Source: Coprinopsis marcescibilis (taxonomy: Eukaryota > Basidiomycota > Agaricomycetes > Agaricales > Psathyrellaceae). Taken from it: 64,000 nt of DNA. The notes beneath the pieces are model-generated. The model made no database searches. It had not been told where the DNA came from and was given only the letters and a program-made list of their open reading frames with translations. Position numbers and translations under genes: made by a program. Position 1 is the first letter of the stretch, and the number at the start of each line of letters is the position of its first letter. Below, one piece after another: positions 48,665 through 59,580 of this stretch. The stretch covers positions 1 to 64,000 of the forward strand of contig ML210197.1 in the NCBI GenBank assembly GCA_004369085.1, written 5' to 3'.

Positions 48665-49537
48665 TTACATTGTCTCGGTTACTTGAGGTGTGGCGGGCCT
48701 TCCAGCCGCGTTAGCGGACTTGAGAGGCTCACCGCTATCCGCATCTCTCTTCTCTGCAGGAAGTGTTTGGGTGGCTTGGGGGGTAAGATCGAGAGAGTCA
48801 GATTTTGCCGGAATGCACCCGCAATCGGGGCATCCCCGCGGTGGGATGGGTGTCAAAGTGACAACTTCGCCTGGCCCGCAGGGGTAACACACAGGGAAAG
48901 GACACTCGAGAGGAAAGGTTGTTGGGAGAGGTGTTGGCGTCACACATGCGCATGCTGGGCAATGTGTCCCGATTTTTGTCAGGGTGTTGGAAAGTGGGGG
49001 TGGACACTTGGCGCAGGGCGGTGGGTAGCACGTTGTTGTTGGTTTAGGCGGCTTGGCACAAGCGCAATGAGGACATTCTGTTCCAGTTTTGGTCATTGTA
49101 TTCGTCAACGGAGGTGGGCATGGTGCGCAAGGATATGGCAGGCAGGTGTCGGTGGGCTTTGAAGGGGGTACATCCCATGTATACGTGTCGGTGTGGGGTG
49201 CACATCCGCAGAAAACGCATTCTCCGGGAGTGTGCGGCGGCCAAGTTACGGATGACCCTGGGGGGCATGGCGGACAGGGGAAAGGGGTACAGGTTGTAGT
49301 GGGACTCGGGGGCGTGGCAGTAAACGCCAACGACAATGGAGGGGCTGTGAGATTCTCCCCGATGTCGAAGCCATTTTTACCACTGAGCGAAGTTTCGACA
49401 TGTTCGACGTGGTTCTCCCCAGTAGATCCTTCGACAAGAAGGAAAAGATGTAGTAGCATAATCGCAAACCCAAAGTGCAGCCCAGGTGTTCGCAACATCG
49501 TTATCACTGCGAAGCGTAGACTTAGTGATGACAGCAT
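48665..49537 (-). CDS. Secreted protein with four six-cysteine modules
   Basis: Single-exon minus-strand gene encoding 290 aa (254-277 if a later ATG such as 49498 is used). The hydrophobic segment HFGFAIMLLHLFLLVEG near residues 21-37 is a signal peptide or anchor. After a Ser/Thr-rich spacer come four modules, each with six cysteines spaced C-x4-C-x2-C-x14/15-C-x2-C-x-C: cysteines 83-112, 132-160, 170-198 and 212-241. Modules 2 and 3 are the most alike. Linkers are Pro/Thr-rich and probably O-glycosylated (KPPKPTTT). No other cysteines occur, so all 24 are in modules. It may be a cell-wall or surface protein; no known domain is recognised. A TATA-like box lies 33 nt upstream of the first ATG. 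Confidence 0.75.
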   Translation of the reverse strand: MLSSLSLRFAVITMLRTPGLHFGFAIMLLHLFLLVEGSTGENHVEHVETSLSGKNGFDIGENLTAPPLSLAFTATPPSPTTTCTPFPCPPCPPGSSVTWPPHTPGECVFCGCAPHTDTYTWDVPPSKPTDTCLPYPCAPCPPPLTNTMTKTGTECPHCACAKPPKPTTTCYPPPCAKCPPPLSNTLTKIGTHCPACACVTPTPLPTTFPLECPFPVCYPCGPGEVVTLTPIPPRGCPDCGCIPAKSDSLDLTPQATQTLPAEKRDADSGEPLKSANAAGRPATPQVTETM

Positions 49538-49569
49538 GAGACCAATTGCAAATTCAGAAGCCTTAGACT

Positions 49570-49576
49570 CTTATAT
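49570..49576 (-). promoter_or_regulatory. TATA-like box
   Basis: ATATAAG on the minus strand, 33 nt upstream of the ATG at 49537. The short spacing could favour use of the next ATG at 49498. Confidence 0.45.
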
Positions 49577-52098
49577 GTGCTCGGACTAACGCTGTCGTGG
49601 GATGAGTTTTGGTTCTTGATCTTGAATATCCGAAGAAAGAAGGTCAGTCACTTGCTTTCCGTTTGTGATCGCACGAATAAGAAGCCCAATGTCTCCCGGA
49701 CCGGGAGGGATCAACATTCAATGCTCGTTGTCCAGGAAGTGCTGGACGCAGCTGAAGCCGATCAACTTCCGCAGCTCAGCTGACCTTCGTAGGATACAAC
49801 TCTCAAGAGGATGCCACTCGATAAACTGCTTTAGATCGTATTAAAGGGAAAACTGAATCGAATGAAGTGATGCTACTATACCGCCGGCTTCCGGCACGTC
49901 GGCAATTCAAAATTTAACCGACTCCGGTTGGCGCCCAACTTGAATGTTGAATTCCGACGGCATTACTGTGCATAGTGGTAGATAGACTTAATCAAAATAA
50001 ATATATACTGAAACACCAACACTTACAATCATTTTCAGTCTGGAACGGTTTACAACAATGATCAAACGGTACGCCTGAGCGGCACAAATTCAGAAGATTG
50101 TCCGACTCCTCTCCAGTCCCGAGAGTTCAGAACAGAGCCACAGGGGTGCCCAATAGAACCTACCAAAGCCCAGTAGTGAACAAGAGTAGACACTCGTCTG
50201 CTATACTCCTAGCCGGTCTGAAAAAAACGAAAGATTCGATCAACGGCGCACATATGGTCTCTTCTTTGTCACATGTGGGTTGGGGTCCCAGCTGGTTCCA
50301 ACAGGAGATATCCTGGGGTAATTAGATGTTCTGGGGTAGTCAAAATGGAGACACTGGCTGACACTGGTAGTCAAGATGATACTAGACCAGACATATGACC
50401 CCATAATAGCCCATAATAGATGTCGGCCGAAAGCATGGTCGTTGAGGCCTTTCTGAATTCTACGCCATCTCTTATCATACAAGCCCTTGGCACCAACATC
50501 AACCCTACTTAAATCTGCTTGGTGAGAATCTGAAGAGTCGCGAGTCCGACCGATAATGATAACTAATATTACCCGCTGAGAAGAACTTGAACAACCTGCC
50601 ATGACTTTTCACATAAATCACATAGATGGTAGACTGGGCCAACTAGTCTGAAATGCTCTAGAGGCGGCTCACGATGTCAATGGTGGCACCATGATCGTCT
50701 CAGAGAACTTGTGGGAGAATCGATGGCATGCATTAGGACATCCGTAGCAGTCTGTAGCAGTTTCTGCGATCAGTTCGCCAGTTTTGGAAAGCCGGGGTGG
50801 TCGGATGTATTGAGAGATCAGAAACAAGGCTCGACTTTTCCAGATATGGTCCGAAGTCTTGGTAGCCAAGTCGGGTGTAGGATCGCACATACGATACTCT
50901 TTCCGAGCGGCGGAGTGACGAGTCCATTGGAATTTGACACATCTGCGCCGTCGTTGACCTTTGTACTCGGATACCTTGGCATGGGAGAGAGAAGAAATCT
51001 GGGTTCATGAGATGCTGCGATGCTGAGAATTGCCAGAGAACGCCCCGTCAAGAATCTATCACGAGCTTGGAACTGCGAAGATACACCACCTCGATACGTA
51101 CATCACCTCTAAAAACTAAGCCCTTCACCTCAAAATAGCCGAAGGGACAAAGCCGCACAATTTATTTGTGAGAGAAAATTGTTGACATGTAACATATAAC
51201 ACCACAAGCAAATTCCAACCGCGTCATATGTTGTGCGAGGCAAATTACGGGTTAATGTTTGAGAAACGTGCGCTGACTTGGGTTCGGGGCTCATGTTTGG
51301 GCGACCCTGCACCAATATAACAGCTCCTTCCGTACTGTCGAGTACTAATTGCTAAACATCCCTGGGAGTAAGGTAGAACAGCGAACACTTAAAGCCTACC
51401 TGTGCAAAGGCTTTGGAAGACTCGCAGGCTTGGAGTACTATACGTTGACAACACTAACACCGACAAATAAAACACATGTCGAGGAGATTTTCTCACCCCC
51501 TTTCAATCTCATTGCAACCACGGCCTTTCTGACTTTCGCAAGTTTGAACCTTGGAACGGGAACTTGTCTACTGTTACATTATACTCCAGGGGAAAATTGC
51601 TTATTGGCGATCCTCATTGAAAGAAAGCCGTCTTCTAGCCAACTAGGGAGGGCTCAAAGCCTTGAAACGACGGAGGGATACCTGGCTTGGTCTGTGTATT
51701 TTCCAGATATTAATCTAGATTACGATATGCCCAGATACTCATGAGATCATATTTGAGGTTCTCGAACCCGAAAGTGGTCTTTGCTTCATGCGGTCGAACG
51801 GCTTCGGTATGTTGTAGGATTATGGTTGACCGTTTTCGATATCCTCACATGATGGCCAGGAAAAAGAAGCAGCAGTAGCCCATGCGGGACTCAATACTCC
51901 TAGATCTATCGGACGTCTTTGCGGGGAAGCCAGTGCCTGAGGTATTCGCGAAGCGAGTTACGAGCAGCATAAATACGTCAGGCAGTTCAGGCAGGAAGAT
52001 GGAGCCATTTCCCCCGGTCCTTCCACACTCCATCCTCGCAACTCTCAGTCGGGTTTCAGCCTAGACGCGCTTTCCATCGCCTTATTTGTCTGCCCACC
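49577..52098. other. Divergent intergenic region
   Basis: About 2.5 kb between the Cys-rich gene and the alpha-glucosidase. A 131-codon frame at 51349-51744 begins with TTG and has no domain. An imperfect hairpin lies near 49897-49959. No further gene is supported. Confidence 0.4.
49897..49959. repeat. Imperfect inverted repeat (hairpin)
   Basis: CGTCGGCAATTCAA at 49897-49910 pairs with TTGAATTCCGACG at 49947-49959 except for one extra base. The loop contains the palindrome-like GGTTGGCGCCCAAC. Confidence 0.6.
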
Positions 52099-55000
52099 AT
52101 GAGCTGGCGTTCACTTGTGATCACTTCGGTGATCTTCTCGTCATGGCTTGCCCATGCGGTTTATGTGGACCCCGCTGCATTAGATGCTTGCCCTGGCTAC
52201 GTCGCCAAGAACGTGGAATACCTGAACAACGGCAGTGAGGTTCAGGTCGATCTCGAACTTGGGGGTGAAGGCTGTAATGTGTTCGGTCAAGACATTGAAC
52301 GCCTACGGCTGTCGGTCGCTTATGAAACTGGTAAGAGATTCTCAACGGCGTGGTCGGTTTCTTCTCTCTGATCTCGTTGCCAGATACCCGTCTTCACGTC
52401 AAGATCTTTGACCCTGAAAACGAGCGCTACGAGGTCCCTGAGAGCGTTTTCCCTCGCCCTGCGGCATCTTCTGTGCCCCCCAGCCGCTCCCAGCTCACCT
52501 TCAGCTTTACTTCTGAGCCGAACCCATTCTCTTTCACCATTTCCCGCCGTTCCTCTGGAGATGTTCTATTCTCAACTGCCGGTCATCCGCTCATTTTCGA
52601 GGACCAATATCTCCGCGTCAAGACCTCCTCGCTTCCCGCCAATGCCAACATCTATGGTTTGGGCGAACACACTCACGACTTCCGCCTCAACCCCGATAAC
52701 AACGGGCAAGGATTGGTCAGAACCCTCTGGAGTCGTGACTCTTACGGTATCCCAACCGGCACCAACCTTTACGGCAACCACCCAATTTACTATGAACATC
52801 GTTCGACGGGAACTCACGGTGTCTTCCTTCTTAATTCTAATGGTATGGACGTCAAGCTCAACCAAACCACCGTGAGTGGTTCGAGGCGGACTACCCTCGA
52901 GTACAACGTAATCGGAGGTGTTCTCGACTTCTACTTCTTGGCTGGTAGCACCACGAACCCAGAGGATACCGCCAAGCAGTACTCTGCGCTCGTTGGCTTG
53001 CCAGCTGAAGTTCCTTACTGGGGCTTGGGTTTCCACCAATGTCGCTTCGGCTATAAAGGTGCGCTTTCCTATTCGATCGGCATTATTTTTGCCTACTGAC
53101 CCTTTGATCGTCACAGATTACGTCGACGTGGCTGGTGTAATAGAGAAGTACAAGGCTGCCGGTATCCCTCTCGAGACCATGTGGACCGATATCGGTAAGG
53201 TTTTCATTCCCCGGTTTCAAAAGGTGTTTTGCTGACCGTGCGTTTAATAGATTACATGGAAAAACGCCTCGTATTTACTTTGGACCCACAATACTTCCCT
53301 CTCAATAGGATGCGCGAGATCGTCGACCACCTCCACGAGAACGACCAACACTTCAGTATGTCTTTCCTGTGGCTATGTGACGTTTTTTCCTAAAATCGCC
53401 CTCTCAGTTGTCATGACCGATCCTGCCGTCGGTGTCCTTCCCGCTGGCCAATACGGTCCTTTCGATCGAGGTGAAGAGCTCAGCGTTTGGCTCAAGAACG
53501 GCAATGGTACAAACCATTTGGGCGTTGTTTGGCCTGGTGTTACCGTCTTCCCTGACTGGTTCCACCCCAATGCCGAACGGTATGTTTGATTTCTTCTCAT
53601 CCAATGAGCTAGCCCTGACTGATCGATCGTTAGGTACTGGAGCGGCGAATTCGAGAGATTCTACAACGCCGAGACTGGTTTAAACATCGACGGAGCTTGG
53701 ATCGACATGAACGAACCCGCAAGTGTGAGTTGTTGCTTTATTTACTTCGGTTCTGCCTCTGATATGGTGCCTAGTTCTGCGACTTCCCGTGCCTCGACCC
53801 ATGGGGTGAGGCTGTCAAGCAAAACATGCCTCCTCCTCGCCAACACCCTGCACCCGCACCTGATGTTCCGCTGTTCACTGGGGTTATATCTGCATCCGAC
53901 ACCGCTGCCCCTGTTAAAGAAGAAGCTCCAAATGCTATTCCCAGCGAGGAACGAGTAGGCGCAACTGTCGATGAGCCCGTAGACTCGCTTCTTACTCCTC
54001 CGTATGCCATTGATAACGCCTTCGGTCCCATCTCTTCCAGGACTGCCTACGTGAGTATATTGGTGCTCGCGTTGCTCGAATCTACTGACATTTAGTCTTT
54101 TAGACCAACGTCCGCCACGCCAACGGTCTCTTGGAGTACGACACCCACAACTTGTACGGCACGATGATGTCCACCTTCACTCGTCACGCTATGCTCGCCA
54201 GACGTCCTGGCCGAAGACCCTTCATCATCACCAGGTCCACCTTCTCCGGTGCTGGTAAAGATGTTGGCAAGTGGCTTGGAGACAATGTCAGCTCATGGGA
54301 ACACTACCGAAACAGCATTGCCCAGATGCTTAACTTCGCTTCTATCTATGGTGTGCCCTTGGTTGGTAGCGACGTCTGTGGATTTGTTGGTGATACCACT
54401 GAGGACCTTTGCTCTCGCTGGGCTTTGTTGGGCGCATTCAACCCCTTCTTCAGGAATGTAAGTTAGGTATATTCATTCATTGCTTTACAAGGCCTGATTT
54501 GTTGCGCGTTTTTAGCACAACGGAGACAGTTCGATTAGCCAGGAGTTCTACGTATGGCCCAAAACTACTGAAGCTGCAAAGGCTGCCATCGGGATTCGGT
54601 GAGTTCTACCCTCCGCCGCTCTCTAACTACTCGCAGAAGCTAAATCGTCCCTTAAGATACCGCCTCCTCGATTACCTTTACACCGGCTTGCACACCTCCC
54701 ATAAGACTGGATCCGCTGTTCTCTCCCCATTGTGGTTCAAGTACCCCAAGGACACAACCACCTACCCCATCGATTTGCAATTCTTCTACGGCTCGTCCCT
54801 TCTAGTCTCTCCTGTCACCGAAGAAGGCTCGAATACTGTTCGATACTATCTTCCCCGCGACACCTGGTACAACTTCAACAACCTTGCCCCCGTTCGGAGT
54901 ACCGGCTGGATCACTGAAAACGATGTCACCCACACCCAGATTCCTCTGCACATCAAGGGTGGCAGCATCCTTCCCCTCCGCAACTCGACTGCCATGACCA

Positions 55001-55359
55001 CCACCGAACTGCGCACCAGGCCCTTCGAATTGGTCGTTGCCCCCAATGCTTTAGGGAGTGCGACTGGTAGCCTCTACGTCGACGATGGCGAGACCATTCA
55101 GCCCGGCGATGACCAGACCACGTTGATCAACTTCAACTATGTGCTCAGACACCTAACTGTTGATGGGCGATACGCGTTCCAGAACGGTGTTGGATTCAGC
55201 AAGGTCAGCTTCTTGGGCATCCCATTGGCACCTTTGGCTGTGTTTGTGGATGGAAAGCCCATTAGCAGGAGTAGGTTCACTCATGATAGGAGTCGCCAGG
55301 TCTTGGAGGTCTCGCTTGAGGTTGACACTCTCAGGAAGTTTACAGTCGTGCTTGTTTGA
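52099..55359 (+). CDS. GH31 alpha-glucosidase, secreted
   Basis: Extracellular glycoside hydrolase family 31 enzyme releasing glucose from maltose and starch oligosaccharides; about 920 aa. Signal peptide [20 protein letters not shown] is followed by an N-terminal beta domain ([20 protein letters not shown]). The catalytic domain has [12 protein letters not shown] with the nucleophile Asp near residue 445 and the acid/base region [19 protein letters not shown]. The C-terminal part contains [35 protein letters not shown] and [13 protein letters not shown] Pro/Glu-rich insert ([19 protein letters not shown]) sits between NMPPPRQHP and PPYAIDN, as in fungal homologues. Nine introns join these exons in frame, for example NEPAS to [11 protein letters not shown]. 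The stop follows KFTVVLV at 55359. All catalytic residues are present. Confidence 0.95.
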
Positions 55360-55677
55360 TTCCTAAAGCCCTTTCATGTACTTTCACAAAAAGTCTCGTT
55401 TAAGACGTACACTTATCCCAACAAACATATCATCATTTGTATTTTCTGTGGTTCTCTGTCGCTGTGACTCTTCTGAACTTGAGTTTGTCTTGCCCATGCT
55501 GTATACGTACTGATTCAAGTGACCATGCGTATGCCGGATTCTGTCCGCAGCCTGCCAGCACTTGGAAGCGAGTATCCTGCGTGGGGTGTGCCGGGTAATC
55601 CGGGTCGACCGAATCGTTGTGGCGCGGCCTGCATATATATGTACCGTTCACATCTTTGTCCGACAATCATACTAGCC
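55360..55677. other. Short intergenic region
   Basis: It holds the alpha-glucosidase 3' UTR and the GNAT gene promoter, and nothing else is seen. Confidence 0.4.
55633..55640 (+). promoter_or_regulatory. TATA-like box
   Basis: An ATATATAT run about 40 nt upstream of the ATG at 55678. Confidence 0.4.
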
Positions 55678-56698
55678 ATGCCAACATCCACTGGCTCAAT
55701 CGACGGTATCCGAATACGCCCCTATAGGGACGGGGACCAACCCTATATCAACAATCTATTCGTCGAAAGCAATCAACACGGAGTGCCAGGAGCGCCGATA
55801 TCGCTCGCTCTGAGAAAGCATGCGTTTCTCCCACTGCTGGAAAAGTCGACCCGAGCGCGTCTTGCCTGCTACGCAACATCCTTGGGTCTGGGAGTCGCTT
55901 TGCTATCAGCCAAGTTGGTCAAATTAGCAGACTCAAGCTCGTCCTGGAGCGTGTTGGCTGGTATTTCCTTGTTGGCGGCCCCACCCCTCATCCACGTCGT
56001 CCACACCATTCAGACTAGGATGCATATCAACACTGTTTTTTACGGATATGTCAAGCTCTCGCTGGAGTACGACTTGAAGGACATAGGTGCTTACTACATG
56101 GGAAGGGTTGCAAAAGAGAAGGACCCTAATTGCGTATGGAACTCAATTATTTGGGTAGCAGAGACTGTGGAAGGCCAGGTGATTGGTGCTGTGGCACTTT
56201 TTGGTCAGTGAATCTTTTGACCCTGATTGCATCGCTTACGATTGCTTTTCTACCCTAGACCCAGCTGATCCGCGGGACAATGATGGGTTTGCTAAAGCCG
56301 AAGACAACTCCCGACCTAATGTTAAGAAATATGAACTGAGAAGAATGGCGGTGGACAATCGATATCGGAGGCGAGGGATTGGAGACGCACTCATCAGGAC
56401 ACTAGTCTCGCACGTCCGCCAGCTGGATGCTTCGGGTTCGGGTGAATCTCAAGACTTATGTACGAAGGTCATTGGCCTATCTACGACCGTTTACCAGCTC
56501 GCAGCAGCGAAGATGTACGAGAAACACGGTTGGGTGAAAACACGGATCATCCATTACATGTCTTTCGATAGACCTGAAACCTTTCCCCAACGGTCCCGTG
56601 GGCTACCCGTTCGCATTTTAGACTACATGCCTAGCTATTTGATTCCAAAAGTGGCATTTGAATCATTAGGCGTACAGGAGATGGAGTTGGAGCTGTAG
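55678..56698 (+). CDS. GNAT-family N-acetyltransferase, membrane-anchored
   Basis: Acetyl-CoA-dependent N-acetyltransferase with two internal membrane helices, resembling NAT8-type proteins; 321 aa. ATG 55678 starts MPTSTGSIDGIRIRPYRDGD (GNAT strand 1). Helices YATSLGLGVALLSAKLVKL and WSVLAGISLLAAPPLIHVV form a hairpin. One intron, 56204-56258, joins GAVALF to DPADPRDND. The acetyl-CoA loop is ELRRMAVDNRYRRRGIGDAL (consensus R/Q-x-x-G-x-G/A), and the C-terminal GNAT motif is YQLAAAKMYEKHGWVKT. It ends MELEL at 56698. The acceptor substrate cannot be inferred. It lies 320 nt downstream of the alpha-glucosidase, but there is no evidence of a shared pathway. Confidence 0.87.
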
Positions 56699-56856
56699 TT
56701 GTAGAATACACACTTTTTCCCTTTTAGGCGCTCACTTCAGCTAGCTGTTATGTCAGGAATTATATTGCGAGCGTCATCAACGTTAACAGTGAATTGGTTT
56801 GCCGACAAACGTCAATGTATGTCATATATAATAAGCGCCGGTCCCAATACCACAGA

Positions 56857-58470
56857 TTAAGACGGAGGGCCGCTGAAAATGTCATTCTGAGCACCTAAAC
56901 AACAAGTATAAGAACTCGGCAGATGTGGGCAAGGTATGTACACTTACCATCAGCGAATCCACACTTCTGGTTGTATGCAGGGCTCTTGGGGTGTCCGCTG
57001 AGGCCAAGACCGCTGACCTGAATGTTGTTCCTCTCAAGTTGATTCCAATAGATCATCTGCTTCGCGCCGCTGACACACGCATCGGGATTTCCCTCACACC
57101 AGACTGGAGCTCTGGGGGCAGAGAGAGGTGTCCTGCTGCTTGCATTGGTGACACGGCATTTGAATGGTTGCATGTACATGTTCGGCTCTCCGCAACTTCA
57201 AGGACCAAGATGCAGCGTTTTCAGCTAAAGGCAAAGATGTGAAGGTGCTAGACTCACCCGTTAGGTACCTGTGAGGAACCGGGTCATTCATAATCAATAC
57301 CCAGAGCACCTTTAACAAATTTGGACGCTGCGACTCACCCATCCCCACTGAGAATACGTATTCAGTATGCGTAACGAATGAATTAAAATAACGACTTACT
57401 GCACAGATGCATCCTGCAGGAGGGCATGCGGGCATCGCAGCTGGGACATCATATGTTGTGAGCCGCTTCCAAGGCGTGCTAAATTCGAATGGTCAGCTAC
57501 AGTCTCAAAGCAAAATCTGCAACGACCTACTGGTAACGAACGGAGAAAACGGCGAGGTTCTCCGGAGTTACATTACTGATATCAGACTGCCAGGACGGTC
57601 GTATATTTGTCAGAAAGTGCCGCAAACGTTAAGTTCGAGACATACTTGATAAGAGATAGCAAACGCGGTACCCGCTGCCATCGTCTGGTTCTGGGTGTGC
57701 ACTTAACGAACGGTCAGTCAAGAACAGGGCAGTAAAGAATGAAGTATCTCACTGTTGGGCTGGACGATACAAGTAGGGATGTTCTACATGTTTTCGAAGA
57801 GAGTTAATAATAGCGCCTGGTTGGCGCCCAACGTTCCGTCCGTTGTTGATAAACCAACTTACCATGTCGTCCGGGTGCTGTTGACCATCCGGCCACTCAG
57901 AGGTGAACTGACCATTAAACGATAACGTGGTTTGGCCCCGATTTCCCGCAATCTCTACAGTGAAGGATCCTCCGGCTGGCCTTGAAATGTCGACAAAGAT
58001 TCAGCCCAGTGAGCATGATGGAGATGAAAGGTTTAGTGTACTTACAGGTCAAGGAAAACCCCAGGAGCAGGTGGGAACTCATCGCACTGAGAAATAAAGC
58101 CGAAGCCGTAAGTTGAAGCTTGAAGTCGCACGTTCGAAAAGGGCTGACTAGATTATTATGATGCACTAAGAGAAAACCATTCTTAATTCCAATACAGAGA
58201 AGGGATTGGGAGCAGTCAGCGACTTACTCCACCATTGCGAAAAAGGAAGCTGGTACAGAGGGTTCACAATCTCATTAGCGTTTTGATCAACTTGCCCGCT
58301 GGTTCCCTAGTATATATTTCCCAGTGAAATTGAGATGAAGACACTTGAAGCCCGAAGTGGCCTGGGGTACGTACGTCCATACAGTACATCCCTGTGTGCC
58401 ATGCAGCCAGATGGGCATTGGCAGATCTGAGGGAGAGAAGGGCGATCAGTATGCCGCCGAGTGATATCAT
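56857..58470 (-). CDS. AA14-like lytic polysaccharide monooxygenase, copy A
   Basis: Probable copper-dependent monooxygenase of auxiliary activity family 14, reported to act on xylan coating cellulose. ATG 58470 starts a signal peptide ([19 protein letters not shown]), which when cleaved exposes [13 protein letters not shown], the N-terminal His of the histidine brace. Exons then join to give [64 protein letters not shown] and [19 protein letters not shown] (probable second brace His). Next come SVRY then [52 protein letters not shown] and GFADG. The final exon reads [11 protein letters not shown] with stop TAA (plus 56857-56859). About ten introns are inferred, all with consistent phases. 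It lacks a cellulose-binding module. A near-identical architecture lies at 59581-61368. Confidence 0.8.
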
Positions 58471-58976
58471 CTTGAGAATGGAGAGACGAGAATCGAATGT
58501 GTGAGGGGTGTGTTTTACTGGTTACAGAGCGCTGGTATTTAAGCATCCTTATGTTGATTACCCAATTCTGCACCACACGACATATCCAAGCTCAAGGAAA
58601 CCATCACACTGCCGGTCAGCAAAATCGCACTATTTATGTTACAGATCCGACACGGCGCGCTTGAACAACTTGAAACAATTGCCAATCATGCTGATGCATG
58701 CGAGATCAAGGCGGCTATTTAAACTTAAAAACTGGCGACCGATTTCTGGGTTGAAGCCTGAAGGTATAGGAGTAGTATGCGCGAATTGGATATAGTATGC
58801 AAGATATGGAAGATATGTAAGTTTTGACTGGCGGTAAAACTTTGGTAGTAGTGGCCTTGCCGAACCAACGAATGTATAATGATGGAGTTTAACATACGCC
58901 GGAAGTGATCTATATAGGACCTCACGCGCGGTATAGTATACTAATCCTCTCAACTAGTGTGTAGTATTTATGGCGA
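58471..58976. other. Intergenic region between AA14 copy A and a small ORF
   Basis: It contains the copy A promoter (TTAAATA near 58536). A minus-strand open frame at 58639-58953 starts with no domain features and is probably chance. Confidence 0.4.
58536..58542 (-). promoter_or_regulatory. TATA-like box of AA14 copy A
   Basis: TTAAATA on the minus strand about 70 nt upstream of the ATG at 58470. Copy B has a related TTTAAATA. Confidence 0.4.
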
Positions 58977-59302
58977 TCATGATGCGGTATGTGCAGTGTA
59001 GATATACTCAGGTCTGACTATGGTCCAGGCTCCTCGTAGGTAAATGCCTATATTACTTGCATCTACTAGTTCGCCCCAGGCCCATTCTCCCGTATTGTCC
59101 GAGATCGGCGTCGTATAGTACATCAGCTTGATATCAGCTGCAATATGACGTTTTGTGCGTTATGGGTACCTTTCCACGCGTTCCAACAAGCCTCTATGGC
59201 CGTCTCGCCGCAGTAGCTATTGGTTTCCAATCGGACCAGTCCCGTCGGACTCGCCACATTGAAGGTTGAGTCGCCCGCCATAATAACCGCCACGAGCGCC
59301 AT
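58977..59302 (-). CDS. Small unknown protein between the AA14 genes
   Basis: Reading the minus strand from ATG 59302 gives 43 coherent codons (MALVAVIMAGDSTFNV, SPTGLVRLETNSYCG, EACWNAWK). After 59138-59169, a 32-nt stretch with GTACCC and GCAG ends, the next frame reads ADIKLMYYTTPISD, GEWAWGELVDAS and GIYLRGAWTIVRP, stopping at plus 58977-58979. The two parts look like one compact beta-rich domain of about 97 aa. The inferred intron is unusually short, so a frameshift in a decayed gene is an alternative. No family is recognised. It has no signal peptide. Confidence 0.4.
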
Positions 59303-59580
59303 TCTATTTATGGATACAAAAGAGTCACAGCTCAGGCTGGCCTCACTAGGCTATTTCATTTTGAGCCTCACTAAGCTCTAATGAAAGCTTCATATGGGTA
59401 CGCGGCAGCTTCGAGCTCCGAGATATATTTAATTATGATGAACAGGCTGCCGAAATGGCCTGGTAAAAACCCGATACGAAGGAAAGCGAGGATAGAGACA
59501 CTAGGTACCAGCCATAGAACATCATAGAGCGAGAAGATCGGAAGAGGCTGAATGCTAGCCGTAGTTTGATCAGGTCACCG

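Noticed and set aside
51349..51744. 131-codon open frame upstream of the alpha-glucosidase
   Set aside because: It begins with TTG, has no internal ATG until its last five codons, and shows no family motif.
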